Shown here one piece after another: positions 6,276-14,995 of a stretch of 28,801 nucleotides of DNA (positions within the stretch are counted from its first letter, which is position 1; each line of letters opens with the position of its first letter). Origin of the DNA: an uncultured Ignavibacteriota bacterium (GTDB taxonomy: Bacteria > Bacteroidota > Ignavibacteria > Tepidaquicellales > Tepidaquicellaceae); assembly GCA_903901375.1 (NCBI GenBank), contig CAIUQV010000401.1, positions 1-28,801 of the forward strand, given 5' to 3'. The notes beneath the pieces are model-generated. The model searched no databases and had not been told where the DNA came from. It worked only from the letters and a program-made list of their open reading frames with translations. A program made the position numbers and the translations under genes.

Positions 6276-7619
6276 ATGAGAAAAATATTTGTCTTAGCTT
6301 TTATCTTTACATTATCTGTTAGTTGTCTGAAAGCCCAGGAAGTTTATGACTTAACAAAATCTGTGAATACTGCGATACAGAACAGTACAGCAGTATCGAC
6401 CTATCAAAACAATATAGCACTTCAGAAGTTCAACGTAAAATCATCATACGGAGATTTAATACCGACATTAAATTTTTCAGGTCAGTGGAGCAGGAATAAC
6501 ACCGATTCAAAGGGTGGTACAGTTTATCAGAACGGAATACCAATTTCCATACCTGATAACAACACGACTGCGGATAACTTTTCACTTGGTTTGAATTCGT
6601 CTGTAGTTCTTTTTAACGGGCTTTCCAATTTAGAGAACATTGACCTTCAGAAGAAAAGTCTTTCAATGCTTTATACAGATCTTGAAAAGACGAAGTATGA
6701 TATAATAATGAGTGTTTATCAGAAGTTTTTTGAAGTAATCAAAAAAGATAAGATTGTAGAGACGAACAACAATAATCTTCAGACATCGATAGATCAGCTG
6801 AATAAGATAAAGGAATACGTCAACGTTGGCAAGAAAACACAGTCTGATGTTTATAAGCAGGATGTACAAGTAGGGCAGAATGAGCTGACACTTGTGACTG
6901 CGAAGAATGATTTTGAAAAATCAAAGGTTGATTTTCTCGCAACGCTGAATGATGACGTAACAAAATCAATAGTATTAGATTACAGCAAACTGACTCTTCC
7001 GTATACTTTAGAAGAGCTTAGAGCAGTTATACAAAAGAATTCGAACTTTGAATCTTTGGTACAGAACGCTTTAAAAACAAGGTATGACTATACATCTGCC
7101 AAGCAGAGCATCGAAATTAATGAAACCAAGTTAAGTATTTCGAAGAAAAATCTTTATTTCCCGAGTTTATCGGCATTTGGCACTTACAACTGGAGCAGCA
7201 ATAATCTCAACAGTATAGATAAAAACAAAGTACTCTCATACGGTCTGACACTCAGTTATCCGATTTTGCAGGGATTTAAGACAGACCTTAACAGGCAAGT
7301 TGCTGAAGTGAACATAAAGCAAAAGCAGGAAGACATAGTGAAGCTTGAAAAGCAAATACGTTCAGACCTGAAGAAATCAATTTATGATCTTGAATCAGCA
7401 TACAAGCAGATAGAGATTCTTGACAGGAATATAGTATCGTCTGAGCAGGACAAGTTATTATCAGAAGAGAATTTTAAAATCGGTTACGGAACATTGCTGG
7501 ACGTGCAGGTGGCAACAGCTAATCTGAATAACTTATACATTAACCGAATTAATGCTCTGTACAATTTTGTACTTTCACAGAAACAGATTGAATATCTGTC
7601 GGGACAATTAAAATATTAA
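6276..7619 (+). CDS. TolC-family outer-membrane efflux channel
   Basis: A 447-aa outer-membrane channel of the OEP/TolC family, first gene of a tripartite efflux operon. The signal peptide ends at about Ala20 (LKA-Q). The rest shows two repeats of long heptad-rich helices alternating with beta strands. The first OEP repeat covers about 25-220 and the second about 230-445. Typical elements are YLIPTLNFSG-like strands (GDLIPTLNFSGQWS near 61-74), YGLTLSYPILQGF in the second half, and NFKIGYGTLLDVQVATANLN near the C-terminus. Length is normal for the family. The adaptor gene follows after 20 nt. TolC-like proteins trimerise into a periplasm-spanning duct that docks on the adaptor encoded next. 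Confidence 0.92.
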   Translation: MRKIFVLAFIFTLSVSCLKAQEVYDLTKSVNTAIQNSTAVSTYQNNIALQKFNVKSSYGDLIPTLNFSGQWSRNNTDSKGGTVYQNGIPISIPDNNTTADNFSLGLNSSVVLFNGLSNLENIDLQKKSLSMLYTDLEKTKYDIIMSVYQKFFEVIKKDKIVETNNNNLQTSIDQLNKIKEYVNVGKKTQSDVYKQDVQVGQNELTLVTAKNDFEKSKVDFLATLNDDVTKSIVLDYSKLTLPYTLEELRAVIQKNSNFESLVQNALKTRYDYTSAKQSIEINETKLSISKKNLYFPSLSAFGTYNWSSNNLNSIDKNKVLSYGLTLSYPILQGFKTDLNRQVAEVNIKQKQEDIVKLEKQIRSDLKKSIYDLESAYKQIEILDRNIVSSEQDKLLSEENFKIGYGTLLDVQVATANLNNLYINRINALYNFVLSQKQIEYLSGQLKY

Positions 7620-7639
7620 AAGTTTAATCATTATAAATT

Positions 7640-8989
7640 ATGGAAGACAGTAAACCGAACACAGAAGTAAAACAGAATAATACAAAGAAGAATAAGAAGA
7701 AGAAAAAGCGAATTCTCTGGATTGGCATTCTGGTTATCGTTATTCTGATAGTAGTTGCAGTAGTTGTATCAGGAAAGAAAGAAAAACTAACCGAAGTCCA
7801 GACGGAAAAAGTATCAAGGCAGAATATAACACAGATAGTTACTGCAACGGGAAAGATTCAGGCAGAGACTAAGGTTGTTATTAGTGCTGAAATCAGCGGT
7901 GAAATAGTTTCGCTGCCCTTTAAAGAAGGAGACGTTGTAAAAAAAGGTGATGTAGTGGTTAAGATTAAGCCTGATGCATATATGCCTAAATTGAAAATGG
8001 AACAGGCAAGCATTAATGTTGCACAGAGCAATTTAGCAACTCAGGAAGTTAACCTTAAGAAATACAAACTTGAGCTTGACAGGATTAAAACTCTGACCGA
8101 TAAAGGTCTTGCATCGCAGCAGGATCTTGATAATGCACAGACGAATTATGATGCAACGCTTGCACAGATGAATACAGTAAGGGCGCAGATACAGCAACAA
8201 AGAGCATCATTATCTTCGGTTGAATACGATGTATCAAAAACGACGATAAATGCTCCTATGTCGGGGACAGTCACTCAGTTAAACAATGAAGAGGGTGAAA
8301 AAGTACTCGGAACTTCATATAATATTGGTTCACAGATTATGACGATTTCTGACCTTGATGCGATGGAATGCCAGGTTGAAGTAGGTGAAACAGACGTAAC
8401 ACTTGTGAAACTTGGTGATACAGCAAGAATTCAGATAGATGCATTCCCGGGAAAGACATTTACAGGATATGTTTATGAAATAGCGAATACTGCAAAGGCA
8501 AAAAATACAGGTACACAGGAAGAGGTTGTGAATTTTATAGTGAAAATAAGAGTGAATAAGGAAGATTATGAACTCAGACCAGGAATGAGCTGCACAGTTG
8601 ACATAGAGGTACAGAAGAAGGATAACGTTATTGCAGTACCTATACAGTCGGTTACTACGCGCGAAGATGATATGCAGGGGCAGATGACGCTTAAAGGTGA
8701 TGAGAAAGATAAATCAATGCCTGATAACCTTTCGAGCCAGCGAGACGAAAAGATAATGAAGAAGCAAAAGCCTAAAGAGATAGTGTTTATCGTGGAAAAT
8801 GGAACCTCGATAAAGAAAGAAGTGAAAACCGGAATCAGCAACGATGCATACATTGAAGTTATCGAAGGAATACCTGAGGGTGTGGAAGTGATTAAAGGAA
8901 GTTTTAAAGCAATCAATAAAGACCTTGAAAATAATATGAAAGTTAAGGTTAATAACGAAAAGAAATCCGTGAAAAAGGATAAAGAATAA
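7640..8989 (+). CDS. Periplasmic adaptor (HlyD/MacA-type membrane fusion protein)
   Basis: A 449-aa adaptor linking the ABC transporter to the TolC-like channel. A lysine-rich cytoplasmic N-terminus (15-24) precedes one transmembrane helix at about 25-44. A lipoyl half-motif follows (75-110, with AEISGEI and VKKGDVVVKI), then an alpha-hairpin coiled coil (about 115-198), the second lipoyl half (TTINAPMSGTVTQL, about 201-214), a beta-barrel (243-325) and a membrane-proximal domain (328-430). A charged, low-complexity insert of about 38 residues (340-378) splits the membrane-proximal domain and is unusual compared with MacA. The C-terminus is lysine-rich. The ATPase start lies 2 nt after the stop, indicating translational coupling. 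The architecture favours MacA over RND adaptors, consistent with the downstream ABC genes. Confidence 0.93.
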   Translation: MEDSKPNTEVKQNNTKKNKKKKKRILWIGILVIVILIVVAVVVSGKKEKLTEVQTEKVSRQNITQIVTATGKIQAETKVVISAEISGEIVSLPFKEGDVVKKGDVVVKIKPDAYMPKLKMEQASINVAQSNLATQEVNLKKYKLELDRIKTLTDKGLASQQDLDNAQTNYDATLAQMNTVRAQIQQQRASLSSVEYDVSKTTINAPMSGTVTQLNNEEGEKVLGTSYNIGSQIMTISDLDAMECQVEVGETDVTLVKLGDTARIQIDAFPGKTFTGYVYEIANTAKAKNTGTQEEVVNFIVKIRVNKEDYELRPGMSCTVDIEVQKKDNVIAVPIQSVTTREDDMQGQMTLKGDEKDKSMPDNLSSQRDEKIMKKQKPKEIVFIVENGTSIKKEVKTGISNDAYIEVIEGIPEGVEVIKGSFKAINKDLENNMKVKVNNEKKSVKKDKE

Positions 8990-8991
8990 TA

Positions 8992-9687
8992 ATGAGCACA
9001 ATAATTGATATAAAGAATATTGTTAAACTCTACGAAATGGGTGAAGAAAAGCTTTACGCACTCAAGGGGGTTGATGTTGTTATTGAGAGAAATGAATATG
9101 TTGCCATTATGGGTCCTTCCGGTTCGGGTAAATCCACACTGATGAACATTATTGGTTGTCTTGATACACCTACTTCGGGAGATTACGTTCTGAACGGTAA
9201 ATCAGTTCACGATATGGACGACGATGAGCTTGCAGAAATACGAAATAAGGAAATAGGATTTGTTTTTCAGACATTTAACCTTCTCCCGAGAAGTAATGCA
9301 CTTCATAACGTTGAACTGCCGCTTATATATTCAGGACTTTCCAAATCTGCAAGAATAAAACGTGCTGAGGAATCTTTAGCGAATGTGGGACTTGCAGACA
9401 GAATGAAACATAAACCGAATGAATTATCCGGAGGACAGAGGCAGCGTGTAGCAGTAGCAAGGGCACTAGTCAATAATCCGTCTATCATTCTTGCTGATGA
9501 ACCAACAGGTAACCTGGATACAAAAACCGGTGAAGAAATAATGGCTCTTTTTGCAGAATTGAACAGTAAGGGAAATACAATAATTCTTGTAACGCACGAA
9601 GAAGATATAGCTAAGCATGCAAACAGAATAATAAAGATACGTGACGGAATGATTGAATCGGATACACATCAAACAGTGAAACACTGA
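8992..9687 (+). CDS. ABC transporter ATPase (MacB/LolD type)
   Basis: A 231-aa nucleotide-binding subunit. Walker A is GPSGSGKS (41-48), the Q-loop is Gln93, the signature LSGGQ is at 145-149, Walker B IILADEP is at 165-171 with catalytic Glu170, a D-loop NLDT follows, and the H-loop is His202. All catalytic elements are intact. In the MacB/LolD (type VII) group the ATPase drives conformational work by the permeases (mechanotransmission) rather than classical transmembrane transport. Here the ATPase and permeases are separate genes, as in LolCDE, rather than fused as in E. coli MacB. The context with TolC-like and adaptor genes points to efflux, not lipoprotein sorting. Stop and next start are 3 nt apart. 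Confidence 0.95.
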   Translation: MSTIIDIKNIVKLYEMGEEKLYALKGVDVVIERNEYVAIMGPSGSGKSTLMNIIGCLDTPTSGDYVLNGKSVHDMDDDELAEIRNKEIGFVFQTFNLLPRSNALHNVELPLIYSGLSKSARIKRAEESLANVGLADRMKHKPNELSGGQRQRVAVARALVNNPSIILADEPTGNLDTKTGEEIMALFAELNSKGNTIILVTHEEDIAKHANRIIKIRDGMIESDTHQTVKH

Positions 9688-9690
9688 CGA

Positions 9691-10917
9691 ATGAATTTTC
9701 TGCTGGAAATAAAAGAGAGTTTTATTATTGCTTATAATGCAATAACAAGCAATAAGATGCGTTCTATTCTTGCTGCACTAGGAATTGTTATAGGTATTAC
9801 GGCAGTGACGTTAATGCAGACAGCGATAGAGGGTATAAACAGGGCGTTTGAATCGAGTATTGCTTCTGTAGGAGCGGATGTATTGTACGTTCAGAAATTT
9901 GAGTGGTTCGGCAGGGAAGATTTTGAAGTATACAGGAACAGAAAAGACCTAAACCTTTCGCATTATGAATACCTGAATAAATATATACAAACAGCTACTT
10001 CAGTAAGTCCATCAGTCGGCTCAATGAGAACTGTTCAGTATGGCAGTTTAAGTCTTGAAAGTGTATTTATAATCGGAACTACTGAGGAATATCAGAAAAC
10101 AGTTGGACTAAATGTTGACGAGGGAAGGTTTTTTACTTCAAAAGAGTCTGAAGGAGGTTATCCGGTATGTTTAATCGGAGCGGATGTAAAAAATGGATTT
10201 TTCAGTAACGTCAATCCTATAGGTAAAATTATAAAAGTCGGGACTTATTCCTTCCGTGTTGTAGGTGTTGTTGAAAAACAGGGAAGTATGCTTGGCTTAT
10301 TCAGTCTTGATAACAGGGTAATAGTACCGATAACAAAATTCTATAAACTTTTCGGAACAAGAAGAAGCATATCAATTAATATCAAAGCAAGCGATATAAA
10401 TAATCTTGATGAAACGAAGGAAGAAGTTAAATCCATAATGAGGAAGGCGCGTAAAATTCCGCCAGGAGGAAGAGATGATTTCGGAGTGAATGAACAGGCT
10501 GCTTTTAAAGATACTTACAATCAGCTTACTTCATTAATAAAAATTATAGGTCTTCTTATTACCGGGCTTTCGCTCATTGTGGGATCAGTAGGAATTGCGA
10601 ATATCATGTTTGTTTCGGTGAAAGAAAGAACCAAAGAAATAGGTATCCGTAAAGCAATTGGTGCAAGACGAAGGACGATTCTTATACAATTTCTGATAGA
10701 GTCGACGGTTATTTGTCTCGGCGGCGGAATGATAGGACTGATGATATCATTTCCAATAAGTTTAATCATAGATGCATTTGTACTTCCTACGGCAATGCCC
10801 CTATGGGTAGTTGTGCTGGGATTATTTATTTCAATGTTATTCGGTGTTTTATCGGGCTTTTTCCCTGCATACAATGCTGCTAAACTTGATCCAGTTGAAT
10901 CTTTAAGGTATGAATAG
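9691..10917 (+). CDS. MacB/FtsX-type ABC permease, first of two
   Basis: A 408-aa permease with the four-helix MacB topology. TM1 is at about 25-45, a large periplasmic MacB-PCD domain at about 46-280, and three C-terminal helices at about 284-308, 331-361 and 372-393. The cytoplasmic coupling motif ERTKEIGIRKAIGA is at 312-325, and the protein ends in the family tail DPVESLRYE. It pairs with the ATPase encoded 3 nt upstream and with the second permease 2 nt downstream. The substrate cannot be read from the sequence; antibiotics, peptides and lipids are all known for relatives. Confidence 0.92.
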   Translation: MNFLLEIKESFIIAYNAITSNKMRSILAALGIVIGITAVTLMQTAIEGINRAFESSIASVGADVLYVQKFEWFGREDFEVYRNRKDLNLSHYEYLNKYIQTATSVSPSVGSMRTVQYGSLSLESVFIIGTTEEYQKTVGLNVDEGRFFTSKESEGGYPVCLIGADVKNGFFSNVNPIGKIIKVGTYSFRVVGVVEKQGSMLGLFSLDNRVIVPITKFYKLFGTRRSISINIKASDINNLDETKEEVKSIMRKARKIPPGGRDDFGVNEQAAFKDTYNQLTSLIKIIGLLITGLSLIVGSVGIANIMFVSVKERTKEIGIRKAIGARRRTILIQFLIESTVICLGGGMIGLMISFPISLIIDAFVLPTAMPLWVVVLGLFISMLFGVLSGFFPAYNAAKLDPVESLRYE

Positions 10918-10919
10918 TT

Positions 10920-12152
10920 ATGATAATAGGTGAAACATTTAAATTATCGGTAGATACAATAAAAAGCAATAAACTGAGAACTTCGCTAACATTAGCCGGT
11001 ATTGCGATTGGTGTATTTTCAATTATTGCTATAATGACATTATTGAATGCACTACAGTCAGGGATAGATTCAGGTTTAAGTCAGCTTGGCAGTAATACCT
11101 TTCAGATACAGAAATTCCCAGCCGTGAATTTCGGCGGGCCTCCGGGAATGAAATTCAGGAACAGACCTGATATCACTTATGAGCAGGGCATTCAGCTGAT
11201 GGAAAGAGCTACGATGTACAAGTATATTTCCCTTGAAGACTGGAAAGGCGGAAAAGTATTCAAGAACGGTCAGACAGCAACAAACCCAAATATGCAGCTT
11301 GGTGGAGTTAATATGGATTTTCTTCCATGCAATGATTATACGATTAAAGAGGGAAGATATTTTACAAACTCTGAAATGAACAGTGCAAGTTCTGTAGCTA
11401 TAATAGGAATGGAAGTAGTTGATAAGTTATTCCCGAAAGAAACACCTATCGGCAAGAAAATAATACTGGACAAGAATGAATTTACTGTTATCGGTGTACT
11501 GGAATCAAAAGGAGAAAGTTTCGGACAGAGCAGGGATAATATCGCATTAGTGCCAATCACAAAAACACTGCAGATTTACAGAGGTGAAGAACATCATTCC
11601 ATAAACATTGCAGTTCAGGCACAAAGCAGAGACCTGTACAATGAAACAGTTGAACATATAACGGGTATGATGAGAGTTATAAGAAAAGTGAAACCGGGAG
11701 AGGATAACAATTTTGAAATATATTCAAACGAATCTCTTATATCACAGGTAAGTTCATTTACAAAGTATTTCAAATACGGTGCAGGTTTTATATCGTTTAT
11801 TGCTTTGCTTGCGGCAGGTATCGGTATTATGAATATAATGCTTGTTTCGGTAACTGAAAGGACAAAAGAAATAGGTATCAGAAAGTCTATTGGGGCAAAG
11901 CGTAAAAATATTTTGTACCAGTTTCTAATTGAGGCTGTAATCCTTTCTCTTATGGGTGGAATTGTAGGGATACTGCTTGGCATTATGTCAGGTAATTTAT
12001 TAGCGATTTATCTTAGTTCACCGGTAGTTATCCCGGTTGACTGGATAGTTATAGGTCTAGTTATCTGTACAATTGTTGGTTTAATATTCGGAGTATACCC
12101 AGCTTATAAAGCGGCAAAGCTAAATCCTATTGATGCTTTGAGGTATGAGTAA
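10920..12152 (+). CDS. MacB/FtsX-type ABC permease, second of two
   Basis: A 410-aa paralogue of the preceding permease with the same layout: TM1 near 22-43, a periplasmic MacB-PCD domain, an FtsX module with three helices after residue 285, the coupling motif ERTKEIGIRK at 313-322, and the tail NPIDALRYE. The periplasmic parts of the two permeases differ (here a Gly/Pro-rich NFGGPPG near 75-81), so the pump is probably a heterodimer like LolC/LolE rather than a MacB homodimer. It is the last gene of the operon. Its 3' end overlaps the convergent kinase-like gene by 26 bp, leaving no room for a separate terminator. Confidence 0.92.
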   Translation: MIIGETFKLSVDTIKSNKLRTSLTLAGIAIGVFSIIAIMTLLNALQSGIDSGLSQLGSNTFQIQKFPAVNFGGPPGMKFRNRPDITYEQGIQLMERATMYKYISLEDWKGGKVFKNGQTATNPNMQLGGVNMDFLPCNDYTIKEGRYFTNSEMNSASSVAIIGMEVVDKLFPKETPIGKKIILDKNEFTVIGVLESKGESFGQSRDNIALVPITKTLQIYRGEEHHSINIAVQAQSRDLYNETVEHITGMMRVIRKVKPGEDNNFEIYSNESLISQVSSFTKYFKYGAGFISFIALLAAGIGIMNIMLVSVTERTKEIGIRKSIGAKRKNILYQFLIEAVILSLMGGIVGILLGIMSGNLLAIYLSSPVVIPVDWIVIGLVICTIVGLIFGVYPAYKAAKLNPIDALRYE

Positions 12153-13125
12153 AATGGCTTTCCAGTATAAATTCCTGAACAAGCCGTAAGTATACATCTT
12201 CAAGTTTAAGATTTCTAAGGTTGTTTATAGCAGTAGGAATCTTCTTTAATATATCTTTATTACCTTTTGCGAAATATGAATAACAATAACTCCCAAGAAC
12301 CTGAATAATCCTTAAAAGGGCAAAATAGTCGAGTGTTGCCAATTGCCTGTGCTTATCAGAATTAACGTATTTGCTAAATTCATCAAAATAGAATTCTGAA
12401 AGTAATATTCTTTCTTCTGTGGTTACATCAATACTACCTGAATATAAAAATGAAATAAGGTCATACTGCGGAGGACCTAACCGTCCAGACTGATAATCTA
12501 CAAAATACAAATCGTTGTTGCTGTGAACAATATTTCTTGGCTGAAAATCCCTGTACATAAAATAGTTATCAGAAACTTTTACGGTATGTTTCAGAATATT
12601 ATTAATAAAACTATCCTTGTGAAACTTGCTTTTGCAGTTAAGGAATTTATCCACGTAAAATGATTCAAATTTATCTGTATCAAGATAAATCTGTTCTTTA
12701 TCAAAAACCCTTGTTTCAAAGCATAAAGAAAAATCAATATTATCCCTGCCATAGAACTGAAACTTAATGAGGTGCTCAAGTGCTTTCTTATATAGCGAGA
12801 GTAATTTACTTCTGTCATCAATTCTATTAATAGTATCGTGAAGAGTGTCCATCCCAAGGTCGCTAAGAAAATATACTTTGAAATCATCTGAAACATATAA
12901 CACTTCCGGTACATTCAGGTTTAAACCTGCGAATACTCTGGTGAACTCAAGAAAGGTTATATTCTCTTTCGAGTACGAGTTGTATATACCGATGAAGTTC
13001 TTTGCATGTGTTTTAATTCTAATGATTAATTTATCTGAAACTCCTGATTTTAACTGCTCATAATCACTGAAATCTTCAGAGAAATTATTTGCGAATGAAA
13101 GTAATATGGATTCGAGATATTTCAA
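12127..13125 (-). CDS. Aminoglycoside-phosphotransferase-fold kinase, probable sugar kinase
   Basis: A 332-aa protein kinase-like (APH) phosphotransferase. A degenerate nucleotide-binding start KSGVSDKLIIRI lies at about 26-37, the catalytic loop YRDFQPRNIV at 191-200 (Asp193 and Asn198 in catalytic positions), and the metal-binding VDYQSGRLGPPQYDL at 209-223 (Asp210). The R-D-F-x-x-R-N and D-x-Q-x-x-x-x-G-P-x-x-Y-D-L pattern is that of the AmgK-like group (N-acetylmuramate/N-acetylglucosamine 1-kinases), not of drug-resistance APH enzymes. No MurU-like nucleotidyltransferase is nearby. The start is TTG, directly after and in frame with the SDR stop codon (TAA-TTG). No Shine-Dalgarno is visible, so translation is probably coupled. 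The 3' end overlaps the convergent permease by 26 bp. Confidence 0.82.
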   Translation of the reverse strand: MKYLESILLSFANNFSEDFSDYEQLKSGVSDKLIIRIKTHAKNFIGIYNSYSKENITFLEFTRVFAGLNLNVPEVLYVSDDFKVYFLSDLGMDTLHDTINRIDDRSKLLSLYKKALEHLIKFQFYGRDNIDFSLCFETRVFDKEQIYLDTDKFESFYVDKFLNCKSKFHKDSFINNILKHTVKVSDNYFMYRDFQPRNIVHSNNDLYFVDYQSGRLGPPQYDLISFLYSGSIDVTTEERILLSEFYFDEFSKYVNSDKHRQLATLDYFALLRIIQVLGSYCYSYFAKGNKDILKKIPTAINNLRNLKLEDVYLRLVQEFILESHFTHTSKHQ

Positions 13126-14034
13126 TTATCTGTTTGTTATGTTTTTAATGGCCTGTTCGATATTATCAAATTCAAACCTGAATCCAGAAGTTATTAGTTT
13201 TTCAGGAATTACTCTCTGGCTTGCAAGCAGGAATTCAGCAAACTCGCCAGTTAAAACCTTTAATGCAAATTTTGGAACCGCAAAAATACCAGGTCGATGT
13301 AAAACTTTCCCAAGTGTTTTGCTGAATTCAGAATTTGTAACTGGGTTTGGAGCAGTACCATTAATAATACCAGAGACCGATTTATTGGTTACAGCTTCTT
13401 TATATATATTCACAATGTCGTTTATATGAATCCAGGGAAAATACTGTGATCCGTTTCCAAGTTTACCGCCGACAAAATACTTGAACGGTTGAACCATTTT
13501 AATAAAAGCACCTTCTTTTTCATCGAGAACCACACCAACTCTAATACAGACTGTTCTTACTCCATATTCTACTGATTTGAGAGCAGCTTTTTCCCAGTTT
13601 ATACAAAGATTAGACAGAAAATCATTACCTGGTTTAGATTCTTCGGTGAGTAATTCACTGCCTCTGTTACTATATGTACCTGTGGCAGATGTACTGATTA
13701 ATGTATGTGGCTTTTTAGTGCTTTTATTAATTGCTCTCGTAATAAGTTCAGTTGTATTTATTCTGCTGTCGTACATAACTTTCTTATATTCATCGTTCCA
13801 TCTTTTACCCGCGATGGATGCACCTGAGAAATTTACAACTATATCAGAACCATCAATTATACTCAGAACAGATTCCAAATTCTCGTCATAATGAACATAT
13901 TCAGCATTATTTATATCCTGCTTTATATTTTTGCTTCTCGTAGCCAAAATAACATGGTAATCATCTTTGATTCTCGAAGTAAGCCTTTTACCCAGGAAGC
14001 CAGAACCGCCGAACATTATAACTTTTTCAACCAT
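13126..14034 (-). CDS. TIGR01777-family SDR (YfcH-like nucleotide-sugar epimerase fold)
   Basis: A 302-aa extended short-chain dehydrogenase. The Rossmann motif GGSGFLG is at 9-15, NFSGASIAGKRW at about 68-79, STSATGTY at 114-121 and PWIHINDIV at 200-208. The C-terminal DUF1731-type segment (about 250-300) has VPKFALKVLTGEFAE and LITSGFRFEF. E. coli YfcH and plant SULA homologues share this architecture; the substrate is unknown. I start at the ATG at 14034, 13 codons inside the longest open frame, because the NAD(P) strand VEKVIMFGG should begin at once. It is divergent from hpnC and sits directly upstream of the kinase-like gene with zero gap. Confidence 0.88.
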   Translation of the reverse strand: MVEKVIMFGGSGFLGKRLTSRIKDDYHVILATRSKNIKQDINNAEYVHYDENLESVLSIIDGSDIVVNFSGASIAGKRWNDEYKKVMYDSRINTTELITRAINKSTKKPHTLISTSATGTYSNRGSELLTEESKPGNDFLSNLCINWEKAALKSVEYGVRTVCIRVGVVLDEKEGAFIKMVQPFKYFVGGKLGNGSQYFPWIHINDIVNIYKEAVTNKSVSGIINGTAPNPVTNSEFSKTLGKVLHRPGIFAVPKFALKVLTGEFAEFLLASQRVIPEKLITSGFRFEFDNIEQAIKNITNR

Positions 14035-14167
14035 ATTAAGACAGTTTTTATAATTCTTTTTATGTATAGACAATTTAATATATATTTACAATATTTTAAG
14101 TTCATTTAACAATCAAAATTATACATTTATCAGTTTTACAGAAGCATCATATTATTATTGTGAGAAT

Positions 14168-14995
14168 TTGACGAAGAGTAATTACGAGAATTTTCCCGTA
14201 GCATCTTATCTTATACCTAAAAGCAAGAGAAATTTCATTTATAGCATCTATGCTTTTGCGAGGACGGCTGATAATATAGCAGATTCTGTTTACCTTAAGC
14301 CTGAAGATAAGACGGACAAACTTGATTTTATGGAAGATTTACTTTTAAATTATGAAGATTATGACGATACACTAGATATACATTTCAGGAATATTTTTAC
14401 GGCTCTTCACAATACAATAAGAGAACTTGATTTGCGAAAAGATGATTTACTGAATCTGCTTAAAGCTTTTAAACATGATGTATACGTCAGCCGTTATGAT
14501 AAATATGAAGATATAATGGATTACGCTGAAAATTCTGCGAATCCTGTTGGAAGACTGGTGTTAAGAGTATTTGGATACGATTACGAAACCGATGAACATA
14601 TGTTCGTATTATCTGATAAAATCTGCTCTGCACTTCAATTTGCCAATTTCTGGCAGGATGTTTCAGTTGATTTACGTTTGAACAGGATATACATACCATC
14701 GGAAATGATGAATAAATATGGTTACAAAGAAGAAGATTTGTATCTTAGGATAGAAAATGACAATTTTAAAAAAGTGATGAAAGACTTGGTTGATAGAGCA
14801 GACAGAATGTTTACAGAGGGAAAAGAGCTTGTGAATTTGCTTAACGGTAGATTAAGGATGGAAATTAAGGCTACTGTAAAAGGCGGAATGAAAGTGCTGG
14901 AATTGATAAGGTTATCCAATTATAAGGTGTTATCATCCAGGGTTAAATTGTCTAAAACGGATAAAGCGAAAATACTATTTACGTCGGTGTTCTGA
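14168..14995 (+). CDS. hpnC: Hydroxysqualene synthase HpnC
   Basis: A 275-aa trans-isoprenyl diphosphate synthase of the squalene/phytoene synthase family. In the three-step bacterial route it converts presqualene diphosphate to hydroxysqualene. The N-terminal HpnC hallmark NYENFPVASYLIPKSKR is at 5-21, the first Asp-rich motif DNIAD at 35-39 and the second DVSVD at 164-168 within QFANFWQDVSVDLRLNRIYIP. The start must be TTG: no ATG precedes the conserved N-terminal motif and the upstream frame gives no other start. The stop overlaps the hpnD start as TGATG, so the two are translationally coupled. The assignment over HpnD rests on the N-terminal motif and on operon order. Confidence 0.9.
   Translation: MTKSNYENFPVASYLIPKSKRNFIYSIYAFARTADNIADSVYLKPEDKTDKLDFMEDLLLNYEDYDDTLDIHFRNIFTALHNTIRELDLRKDDLLNLLKAFKHDVYVSRYDKYEDIMDYAENSANPVGRLVLRVFGYDYETDEHMFVLSDKICSALQFANFWQDVSVDLRLNRIYIPSEMMNKYGYKEEDLYLRIENDNFKKVMKDLVDRADRMFTEGKELVNLLNGRLRMEIKATVKGGMKVLELIRLSNYKVLSSRVKLSKTDKAKILFTSVF

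Noticed and set aside
6276..6335. TolC-like protein as a lipoprotein through Cys17
   Set aside because: The residues before Cys17 (S-V-S) are a poor lipobox, while LKA-Q at 18-21 is a good signal peptidase I site.
12127..13125. APH-fold gene as an antibiotic-resistance determinant
   Set aside because: The catalytic YRDFQPRN and DYQSGRLGPPQYDL motifs fit the AmgK-like sugar-kinase group. The gene sits with a housekeeping SDR and there is no mobile element.
14114..14121. TAATTTTG on the minus strand as the -7 box of an SDR promoter, and TACATTTA (14122-14129) as the -7 box for hpnC
   Set aside because: Neither has an acceptable -33 TTG 19-21 nt upstream. In such AT-rich spacer DNA, single boxes are expected by chance.
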